From the NCBI RefSeq assembly GCF_001039355.2, contig NW_019774402.1:566196-630195 (forward strand): a DNA stretch of 64,000 nt, read 5' to 3'. Under the pieces are notes generated by a model. It saw only the letters and a program-made list of their open reading frames with translations. It had not been told where the DNA came from and did no database searches. The stretch is from Lingula anatina (taxonomy: Eukaryota; Brachiopoda; Lingulata; Lingulida; Lingulidae). The position numbers were made by a program, and so were the translations under genes. Of this stretch, positions 1 to 11,700 are shown piece after piece; position 1 is the first letter of the stretch; every line of letters starts with the position of its first letter.

Positions 1-540
1 ATCAACTAAGAAAATTGATGAGATGGGAAAAATATCAATAGAGCAGTGTTAAATGTCCAATTTCTTCCATTCTGAGATTCTGAACATAGTGAATGATTGA
101 ATCTGACAAACTGCAATGATATGAGTTTATTTCCATTTTTGAAACTTTATTACACAATACACGATAACAAGTTTACCATCATTTTTACAAAATCAACTAA
201 CAATGTTGTAAAGATGTAGGAAATGTCAAACAAAAACTTTTACGTATCTTATTAGTTTAATAATGAGACTGTTAACATGCCTAAGAATTGAATCTGAGGA
301 AATGTGAATAATATGCTGAAAAGTGAAAAAACAGCATAACTTCTACAATAATGGCCCGATCATGCTGATTTTCGAACTTGACCTGCGTTTTATGAATATT
401 CATCAGCTCTGTAAATATAAAGCCAAAAAGTAAATCATCTGTTCTCCACTTATCGTGTTTACAAGGAAAGTGCACGGCGCCGGCATCGGCACCGGCATCG
501 GCATCGCCATCGGCGACGACAGACGCAGGTGATGGCAATA

Positions 541-566
541 TGTACAGACACATCTGTGTCTGTACA
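541..566. repeat. Palindromic head of a dispersed repeat, copy A
   Basis: A perfect 12-bp inverted repeat with 2-bp spacer (tgtacagacaca-tc-tgtgtctgtaca). Read on the minus strand it is followed by 'gccatcacctg', a GATGCC-type minisatellite (about 480-520) and 'gagctgatgaatattcat' at about 388-405. The same order occurs at 44768. Confidence 0.7.
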
Positions 567-599
567 TAAAAAGAGATTTGTGGGAATCAGTTTATTTAC

Positions 600-3500
600 G
601 TTATTCTCATCTTGTACACAATCCTGTTGTCAGCATCTCCAATCAGCAAGGCGCAAGTATGGCTTAATCCTGCAGTGCTCTTCATTGTCACGTCAGCATG
701 GTTGGTTAGTTGCACAGTCACAGAGATCTCTGCATGCTCACTGTTGTACTTGCTAGTCTGCACATTATTTAAAAGTAACACACATTCCTTTATTATATTT
801 TCAATGCATGGTTTTAACATTTCCAGAAACTCTTAGGGGAGCCATCTGCAGTGACTGATGAAGAATTTCAAAAGGTAGCAGTAGTAGAAAGAGATTTACC
901 AATCAGTGTTACTGTTTTTGATACAGGAAGTGGGGGAAGCCCTTAGGCACACAAGATCAGGCAGTGCAGTGGATCTAGACAACATTCCTGCTTACATATG
1001 GAAATGCCAACTTTTCAAATCATACCTCCCAGATGTCTGTAACAGAGCATTGATAGACCTTGAAGTCTCCCAAAAAATGGACAACTAGTGCAATAATTTC
1101 CATACCAAAATCGGGAAAACTGTCAGCCCAACAAACTACAGAGGGATAAGTTTATCCTGCATAGGAACAAAAATGTATAACAGGATATTGTTGAACAGAA
1201 TAAGATCTCACATTGAACCCCTCCTCTGCTCGAATCAGAATGGGTTTAGAAAACAGCTGTCAACAATAGCTCAAATACTAGCTTTGAGAAGAATAGTGGA
1301 AGGGGAAGGAAAGAACACTCCCCTTAGCCACAGTTTTCATTGACTATCCAAAAGCTTTTGACTCAATACATGGTGACTGCATGCATGCTGAGAGCAACTG
1401 GAATCCCATCTTCCATTGTTAATCCCATGAAGGTGCTGTACTGTGGGTCAAAGGCAATTGTAATATCACCAACCAGTCACTAAATTCATATTTTGGACAC
1501 CACCTGGGGGAAAAGCTAATAGAGGAAGACCAAATGTGACATACTATGGTACCATCATGAATGAAACTGGTTTGCAAACACATGAGATCTTTTCGCTAGT
1601 GAGAGAGAAACAACTCTGGTCTAAACATGTTACTGCTGCTGCTCCCATTCAGCCCAAGGCCTAAGGATGATGATAATGATGTCACACTCACTGTAAAATA
1701 TTCAGGCCTACCCAACTACCAGACTTGGCACCGAATGATCCAGAATTCACCGGTAGATCAGACCACACTACCCGTTTTCAAGGTGTGCTTCTGTACGCAT
1801 TTCACAGTATCATACCCAGAACAAATTTTGAGTGGTGATGCAATACTTTCCAACCTCGCTGAAAATCATCATTATCACATAGCGTAGTAGGCAAGAGCAG
1901 TGTCGTGTCTGATACTTTGAAGCGCGTACTGATACCCACCTTGAAAACAGGTAGTGTGGTCCAATCTACCGGTGAATACAGGATCATATGGTGCCGAGTC
2001 TGGTAGTTGGGTAGCCCTGATATTGGAGAGTGTTTTTTCAACTCTTACAGAAACCTATTATTGATATAATGGTACTAGACTGAAACAATTTTACAAATCA
2101 CTTTAAAACTGACACTCCTACCTGCTCTATAGATATTTCATACTTTGGCAGGCCAGCAGCTGCATCCCTTAGATTATTTCCAAAGGGAGGGTGACGGTTT
2201 ACAATCTAAAGGAAATAAACATTAACATACACAACTTTTATTGTATCACACATCAATTTTGTTTTGAGATTTTGACAAGTTATTTTGTATGACAGGGCCA
2301 AGTCATGTGTAAATATTTGCAAAAGAAACAAAAATACTTTAATCTGATATTCTACCAATTCAAGTTCCCTTGGGTTTGTCTCTTCTACTTTCTGGAAACT
2401 CACTACTCCAGAATTCACCAGCGCATTGGAGAGTGCAGGACCTGTATATTTACGGAAAACAAATTTTCATTGATTGTGAATTATTTGTAATTACTGTGCT
2501 TTGTTTTATCCAATGGCAGGAGGTAGAAACTGACTAAAGATGAGCTAAAAAGATAAAACTTTGCCTTTATACAGTATCCACTTCTCATGTAACAAATTAA
2601 AATTTTTGTGAATGTCCCTAAAAACATTGACCCCACAGAAATTAAAGCATCTTACCTATTCCATCCAGCTGCCTGCAGACATATTTAGAATTTTCCCAAA
2701 GTCTAGCCTTGAAGCACTTCGAAAGAATAACAGCAGACAACAAGGCTTTGAAACTACACCTCTGCCACAAGAATTCAACCAGACCTATATTAAGAAAAGT
2801 AAACTAAACTGGACCCTATCTGAGCAAGCCATTTTATCCTGGCAAATTATACATGATGTTAACTGAACACAAAACTCCTATATTTCACACTAATTTGACC
2901 TACTGTATGCATTATTTTGTATGTCATAAAATAATAATACAATGGGTAATTTTAGTGTTTTAACAATATATTTAAAAATATAGTTGTTTTGTGTTCAATT
3001 AACAGCATATTGTAATTATACATTATACATTTATTGATAAAAGCTAGTTTCAAATATAAATATTTTATATCACACATGAATGCTTTTAATGGTGACAAGG
3101 AGAGACAGCAAAAATTACCCATACAGGGTAACAGTTCTTTAAGCATCCTTTACATATCATTATCCAATTATACCAAGAAACCATGTTCTATAAACTATCA
3201 AAAAGTTTAATATTTCTATGGTTCTTTTCATCCAGGCACTTCCTACATCTTGCAACTCTTGTCCCAGCCCTGAAGATTTTGGCCATATCTTGTGAAAGTC
3301 CAAAATCCTGAACAGGTAAGCTGCCCAGCTGAGCCTGAATCAGACTGCAACAGAAATAATAAAAGTATAAAAAAGTATTTAGTTTTGATTAAAAAAAGTG
3401 AAGAAAGTACTGTTAAAACTTACCCTGCAAGTAATGGTATTAAAATACAATATCATGGTTTCCAATACATCTTTATTCATACAAGTATTAAACCATCAAT

Positions 3501-5747
3501 CTCACAACTACCTACCAATTCACTTTCATTTCCTTTGTCTTGATTTTTCCCTCCATTGAATATCTGTAGATTAAGTATGTTCAAAATGTTATCTGCTATT
3601 TGTCAAGAATAAAGCCAATGGAATGAATGGGGTATCTAGAATATGCACACTTTAGGGTGGGTTTTCCAGATACCCTACTCATTCCATTGACTAGAATTCC
3701 TGATATTGCAAGACACTCGTGCCACGACCCTTCCTATTTTCAAACTGTGTCTAGATGGCAAACTACCCAGGTTGTACAGGGGATGGTGAATATGATAATA
3801 TTATGTGTTATATTGAAGAAGGCTATTCATCTATCAGGATGTCGTTTTAAGTTTTAATTGTCGTCAGATAAGTTCAAGAGGAAGTAATTCACACACTTAG
3901 AATGTGTTCAAAATACTGGTTTAGAACGTGTTAATACTTACTGTTGCTGTTGTTGCTGCTGTTAGGCGTTATAATCTGTTGCATTGTATAATGCACTATC
4001 ACTTGCAAAAAGAATACATTTTTGCTTGTGATCATACCTTATTGTGACTCTGTTTTTATCTATGTTCAGGGTGTTCAGTGTTTTTTTCTCACTGGTTCTC
4101 AACTGAATGTCATGAAATTCTTGACAGTTGGCCACCACAATCAGCTGAAAAATACAGATTTCATATAAAAAGGGATGTTAACTACTGTAGGTTTTCTGAA
4201 AAACAAATTCAAGAAAATATTGGCTTATTTTATCAAATTGTCACATTTACATGTATCCTGTTGTGACAGAAACATTTACATAGTGATAGCATAATTATGA
4301 AATGGTACAGGCCTTATAAATTAATTGGGCATTTACTAACACTATCTGCAGATCTTTTAACACTAACACCCATATTAACCACATAACCCACAAATTAACC
4401 AGCACTACCAGAGCAGATGAATGTTAGTGCTAGGTATCCATTTGTTGGTGCTAAATAATTGTATGGTGTGTTGGTTTATTCGTGGGTTTTGTGGATTAAT
4501 ATAGGCATTAGTGCTAAAAGATCTGCAGGTAGTGTTAGTAAACGCCTAATCTGTTTATAAGGTTTGTGGTAGAAATGTTGCAGAATCCATCCAAGCTTAC
4601 CAATTCATTTAAGTTTTCAGACCCTAGAACTCCAGTGAACCTTTTCATGGTTTCATAGCCTATACAATACCTTGCCATTAGTCTGCCAGATTCTGAAAAA
4701 TATGTTAGTTCACATAATCAAACAATTTCTATCTAAATATTCCCAAAAGGTATTACTATTATATACTCATGTGTTTGAATTCCTCCCTGGCCTCACTTTT
4801 TTTCTAAAAAAAAAAGTAGAGCTCTTCTTTAAAATAAATCTCCATCAGTTCATGAAGAAGCAACAAACTTAATGAAGGAATTCAGGAATAACACAGATAT
4901 TACCTGTTGGTTTCATATCAAAATGGTCTTCATCCATCCATATCAGGTCAATATGGGATAGCTGATTCAGGTTCTTTAAGCATAAGTCTAAGAATAGAAA
5001 ATAAGACAAGATAAATTATCTTACCCACAATGTAAAATATGTAGATGATATATGTTCAATTTCATATTTTGCACTCAACAAGCTGCAAAAGAACTATGAA
5101 GAGATAATGAGAAAACACAGCAACACTGTTCAAAGCAAGGACTTAATTATCAGTATAATCCCAAACCTGCCTTGGAGATGCTTTTCTATTCCCTCTTTGT
5201 TCAAACCTGTTGGTATTCCTGCAAATAAATAAATAAATAAATAGACATGATTTACTGAAGGAGCATAATGTTTACCACATTCTATCTGCATTTTGTGTTA
5301 TTGAATATATCTTACCATAATGCTTTGGATTCTTTATCAGCCTTATGTACAGAAAAGTGGACTTAATCCATTCTAAGGCAACTGAGACATCTGTAATTGT
5401 GTTTAAAACCACTTCTGCATTCAGATGTTCTATCAAATGCTTGTGTAAACTGAAACAATAAAATACATTCACATGAATCACCATAATTTTTATAAGGTTA
5501 ATCCTCAACACATAAATCAACTCCAATGTCCATAAAGCAGCATTTGATGAAGGTATATATTATCATTATTCATTATCATCATCATTCTAATTTTCAAAAG
5601 CCAGAGACAAAAATTGATGACACAACTTGGGACATGAGGAAACTGCTGAAACATCTGCATGACATAAAAATGATACAATTCTAACTTATGCATTGTTTAC
5701 CTGCTTTCTATCATCTGTTTTCCCCCTAGTAATGCATCATACTTGGC
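600..5747 (-). CDS. HFM1: HFM1 winged-helix, ratchet and Sec63-like region (exons 17-28)
   Basis: Twelve small exons encode the part after the motor. [18 protein letters not shown] marks the winged-helix region. [17 protein letters not shown] and [14 protein letters not shown] follow, then [37 protein letters not shown], the helix-hairpin-like [39 protein letters not shown] and, in the last exon, [15 protein letters not shown]. These match the Sec63-like region of HFM1 family members segment by segment. The final exon (757-600) ends in phase 2, so at least one more exon lies left of the window. Confidence 0.88.
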
Positions 5748-8700
5748 CTAGAAATTGAAATAGTGAACCTGTATTAAATTTCAAAATTGTAAAGAAACTT
5801 GCAATTGTTATAAGCATAAATGACACAATGAAAATTAAGCTGCAAGGTTGACTTTTTAGAAAAAAGATAGGTTTCTAAACTTATCTCCAAAATTTATCAA
5901 AATGATCATGATCTTTTGAGACAATAACCTGACACCAATCCATTAAATATTGGCATATCAATCAATAATTAAAAAATTTAAACTATGTTGACGTCAACAT
6001 GGTATTACCTTAGTACTTGCTCTGGTCATTATCACTGCTGTAGCTGACACATCAAACTGTAATACAAACAAATTTGTTCAAAATAGCAAAGGGTACATTT
6101 TATACGTTTTTTCCTTTCATTTCCTAAATTTTTTAATTGTTCAATTCTTTCTTGTTTTGCAGTTCTGAAGAAAATATGAAATTTATAATAATATACCTGT
6201 GGTCGGCCAGCCCTGCCAATCATTTGTAAAATCTGGGTCTCACTATACTCTTCATACATTCCCATCACATAGTGTTGAGTAGACTTAATTATCACTAAGT
6301 GTGCAGGTAAATTGACACCCATTGCAAGAGTGCTGGTTGCCACTAAAAGCAATTCACATTTTTGGGGCATGAAATCGATAAAATGCACTGCTTTTAAACA
6401 AAAGGTAAATATACTACTAAATTTAATAATTCATTTAAAATCTGGTACATGATATTCAATACATATTTCTACATACATTTATATTACATAGTTCTTAAAA
6501 ATATTCTTATCATGAAAAATTGGTGAAAAATAAGTACCTGTATCAATATACAGAATAAACTGCTAGGTAGTACATGTAATTATCACTCACTTAAAACTGG
6601 CAACTCTCCTCTAAGGAAAAGACTCTCCAGATTCTTCCTGTCTTGCATATCAAGGCCTGCATGATGATATCCAACACCACACATCACTAGGTCTGAAAAA
6701 TTGTTTACAAAGAAGAAAAATTTTTGTTCATCAATGACAATTCAATTGTTGTCAGTGTTTATTTATTTCATTATAAAATTTCTCAAAGCACAATTCAAAA
6801 CCTCAGCAGTATTATAAGGTATAATAAAAAAGTTCTAACAAAATTCTATCAATACACACCCCTCAATTTGGAGTCCCTCATCACATTTGCTTCTTTTTGA
6901 AGTACTTGCTTGTGTTGGGAATTCATTATAAACCTGGCCTCTTTTACAAGCATACTGGCTGCTTGCTGGGCACTTTTTCTGGTGGCACAAAACTGAAATG
7001 TAAGATGAATCTCCATTTTTGCGCCAATATTTTAATTTATCTTTTAATTTTTTGTAATATTCCTATTCCCTAAAGTGTCAAATGCTCTTGCAAATTAATA
7101 AAGTTTTTACTAAGTTTTTCTGTTACTATTCCAGCAATATTGATCACTTTTCACCATAAAGGGCAACTAAACACTGAATGAATAAGGCTTCATTCACATG
7201 CAATGTCTATTTTCTAAATTCTATTTTCTATTCGCGGTATGTCTTATTATCACGGTCTGTGCCCTGAATATCCCGCGGCGTAATTACTGGCAGCGCGAGC
7301 CAGTTACTATAAGTTATTATAAGTAACTGGCTCGCACTGCCAGTAATTATACGGCGGGATATTCAGGGCACAGACCGTGATCATAAGATAGCATGAATAG
7401 AAAATAGAATTTAGAAAATAGACATTCCATGTGAACGAAGCCTAAAATGCCATGTGCTTTTAAAAAAAATTAATTTGAATAATCCTTGTCATTTGACATT
7501 ACACATGTATAGACACTCTTGAAAACATTATATACATATACCCTACTGCACACACAGCTTTCAGAGAAAAACCAAACATACTCATACCACTAAAGTTGGC
7601 TTCTGCTCTGCATAAGTTTGGATAACACTTGATAACTTATAGTTAAGAGACAGATCAAATCTGAATTCAGACTGATTGCCAGTGCATGGATAGCCAAGAA
7701 CCACTTTCCTAAGCTTGACTGGTCTGTGACTATCATCCATCCTAAAAATGAAAAATTCAAACAGGCCAGCTGTTTTACAAGTTTCTACTGTCACATTGAG
7801 GTCATCAGAGAATACAAATATTGTGTGTTTAAGTGTCTTAATTTCTGATATTGTTATCTCATAAAGCACAGATATACAAGTAAGGTGTTATCAAAAATAT
7901 CAAAAATAAAACATTTTCACAATGCACAGAACAATGATTCAAATTACTTGTAAAATGATGCAGTGACTTTATCTGTACTCAACCACTCTGCTATCTGAAA
8001 AATAATTAGAACTGGTTTTACAGTTATAAAAATTTCTTGACATAATATTTTAATATTCCTTTCAACAAAGTAAATTAAAAGGAACATGTATCGAAGGAGA
8101 AAACATATACCAGGCTAGATCATTCAGAACAAGTAAAACTCCTTTCTACCACCAATGTATTATTCATGAACTGTATATACCTACTGTATAGTACTAATTA
8201 AGTGAAATGCACCCAGGAACACAACAAAATGTGCATTGCAGAAACTTGGTCACTTTAAAAAATGAAAATTAATGTTGGTTTTGGAAGATCTCATTTTTCA
8301 GCAAGAAAATAATGTGTTCATAAGATGTCATATTTGACATGTGATAACTTACATCCCCTATGTTTGGTATAGTAGCTGATATGGTAATGAACCTCATTGG
8401 TATGTCCACTTCCCCACCAGGCTCTCTAGAGATTGCCCTTCGGATAGTCTTCATTCTGCTAATCACAGCTTCCATTGTGGCTCCTCTGGTTTCATCATTC
8501 AAGATGTGGATCTTACAAACAAAAACATCATTCTATATTTCTAGATATTTTCCTCAATATCATGCAGAGTAACAGGAATTGTGGTACTCATGATGGATTT
8601 TTTAACTTAAAAAATTCAAGCTTCTCTGTAAGGTCATTTGCCTTTGGCATATCATACATATTATTATTATTATTTTTTTTTCCAAATTGCACAATAATTT

Positions 8701-11700
8701 TATCTCACTTACCTCATCTACCAAAAAAAGTTTTACCAGCTGGACAAGAGACTTGTTATCTCTCCATTTTCTTGTCATACTGTCCCATTTTTCCTGGTGA
8801 TAATGATAATGAACTTCCTGATTATAATGATAATGACTGATGAACAATAATACACAAGTGTGAACATTCTTTCTTGCTGCTTATTACTGAAATCATTACA
8901 GATTAAGATACGGTAATGACTCGATCTTTTCAATGGGCAAAAATTATCAAACTTGCATTTTAAAAATCATAAAAATTATGTTTTTGTAAAGCATTTGTGG
9001 TGCTTTTAATGCCTAGAATAGAATTATAAGGTATAGTACGGTTTTCAATTTTATTGCAACCACTCAATAGGAATTAATGCTCTTATTTTAAGAAATTATG
9101 ACTTAAAAAATACAGTTCCTGTAACAGTCACAATTTTCCCCCATTGAAAAGATTGATTCATTACCGTATTCTGCTTTGGCACATTTTTTGTCTATTCAAA
9201 GTGTGAAAAATGGTGCTGTCTTACTGGTGTTGTCATGATAATATTCACTTCCTGCAGTTCAAAGTAATCATCTAACTCAGTATCTCCAGTGAGCTCTTTG
9301 CACTTCAGTCCAAGGGGTTCAAATCTTGGCCTCCAGTCTTCATATCTTTCGCTACACAAAGCTTTGATAGGTGCCACTGAAAACATGGAAGTTAAAGGTA
9401 TATTCAAATTATTATGATATTTTTTTGTTTAAGAAAAAAAAAACATCATAGTACTGACCTTACAATCATAATTGGCAAATATATCACTGAAAATATTAAA
9501 TATACTGGACATTCCGATTACTGTCCATAGCTTCAAAATGTGCATATCCTTTTTCTATCCTTTTTCTTTTCAGTCACTCTATATCACTTTTACAGTCTAC
9601 TAGTTATTATCAATGAAAGAATTGCAATTGTTGATAATAACATAAATACTTACTGTACACAATTTTGACATGATCTGCTACATTGAAGCTGTATTGCAAA
9701 AGTAATCTCACAATGGCTAGTTCAAATATGACTGTCTTTCCAGCCCCAGTCGGTGCACAGACAACTAAAGGGTTATCTGTGTACATAACCTGTATGAGAA
9801 GCAACTCCATATATTTTAGTAAATCACTGTAACAATTCAAAATCAAATGGCAGAGATGTTTGAATGCTTTACAGACACCACAGCATGAACTTTTCTAAAT
9901 TTGCACTTTGTATAAAATCAATGTCATGAATTAAGTTTTCTGGTTTTTCTAACTTCTGATATAGAAAAAACAATCACTTGAAGCAAAAATAAGACCTTTT
10001 AAAATAATCTTACATCATCAAAAACTTTGGACTGTACCACATTGAAGTATGGAAAAGGGAAAATATTTCTGAACTGATCAGCTGTACCTCAATCAAGGAC
10101 ACAAATAAGCATCAGTATAACATCAAATAACAATATCTAATTTCATCATCTTTGTATGAGAATGAAATGCATAATGTAATAACAAGTAGTGATTGTAAAG
10201 AAAGTCTGCCTATAATTCATTTTCTAGAAGATATCAAATGGATACATGTTGCAAAAGAAATGATACTAAAATAACGAAAGGCAAGCAGTTTTTTTAACTT
10301 TTATATATATATACATTTTAACAACTATCAATGTAAACAATGGTTGTAAATATACAACAGTATGAAGAGATAGCTAATTAATAAAAGGTTATATTCAAGT
10401 TGGAATTAAACATATTCCAAATGACAACTTTCTTATAAAGAAAATGATGTTTTGTTTTTGCTTTACTATCAGTCCAAATATATTACAGGATGGGTTATAC
10501 GAAAGGCATACATTGCATGTGAGTCATTTATATGGCAAATAAAAGAATTTTCCCAGATATTGTAGCTTTTAACATCAAGGAATACCCCATCCAAAACTGT
10601 TGAGCTACCATAATTACAATCAATAAATACATTACTGAGCTCTAATTTTTAAAAAATTTTATCGTGAATTGCACCCATGTATATCTCCATTACTAGAGTG
10701 ACTCAAAAAATAGCAGCTTAGAACAAAAAAAGGATTTATAGATCTTCATAATTATGTGAACAGCTTAGACTATGATATCTGATGGTGATTAGGGGATTAA
10801 TTTTGAAATCTTCATTAAAATTGCAGCTTTGCTAAATTAAGGTTCAAATATTTGTTATGTGACAGGAAATTTGAGTTTAGAGTTGTTAATTGCACAAATT
10901 GAGAAGTAACACATTTTAAACTTGAAGAAAATACAACATTCGATTGGAATTTACCAGCAGATATGGTGTTAAAACCAGGTTAAAAAACAGCAAGTAATTA
11001 AAGAAAGGATACGTAGTTCTGCAACAGACTTAAGCTTTGATATTTCTTGACTTGACCCCCCAGGTGTGATACCTTTAAAAAAAAGGAGAATTTTAATTCT
11101 TAAAGAATCATTAGAAGAACTCCATAGCTCCAAAACTCTTTGCTGAATTGAACTGTGAATGTCACTTAAAGAAAACACAAAAAAAGTTGATCTGATACCT
11201 TTTTTGTGCAATAAAATTACATCAGAATCTGCTTGGTATACCAATTGTTTCTAGTTAAACAAAATCACGAGACTTGGTCAAACCAGACTGTACACCAAGC
11301 AAGTTTGCTCATATTTTTGGGCACCAAAAAGGTTTCAAGTCATCTTTCTCTCATCTATGTTCAATATTATCAAAAGCAATTTAAATCCATTTTCATATCA
11401 TAAAAATTAAAAAAAAAATGATTTTGTGTATATGAATACCAAATATTAAATTAGTTTAAATTAAGCTGTTCTGTATACCTGGAATACTCCATGGTAAAGG
11501 TGTCTCTAAATGGTCTGAATAAAAAGTGGCATTTGCTGGAGTCTTTGCTTGCCTATTACTTTGGCTGGGAAATAAATTCTTCTGAGAAGATGAGTATCTA
11601 TCATAATGACTGTTAGAAAATTGAGATATCTGACTAGCAGATTCAGCTGACTCAAAACTACCAGAATGCTCTGATAGTGGGGACAAGATTTGACCAGACC

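Noticed and set aside
281-553. 90-codon minus-strand ORF with Asp/Ala/Gly-rich start
   Set aside because: It overlaps the palindrome-headed repeat and its GATGCC minisatellite; the peptide is a translation of that tandem repeat and there is no splice-site support as an HFM1 exon.
6343-6388. Upstream extension ([10 protein letters not shown]) of the HFM1 exon at 6197-6342
   Set aside because: It is in frame, but it would insert about 15 residues into a gap-free conserved motif; the acceptor at 6343 gives the family sequence exactly.
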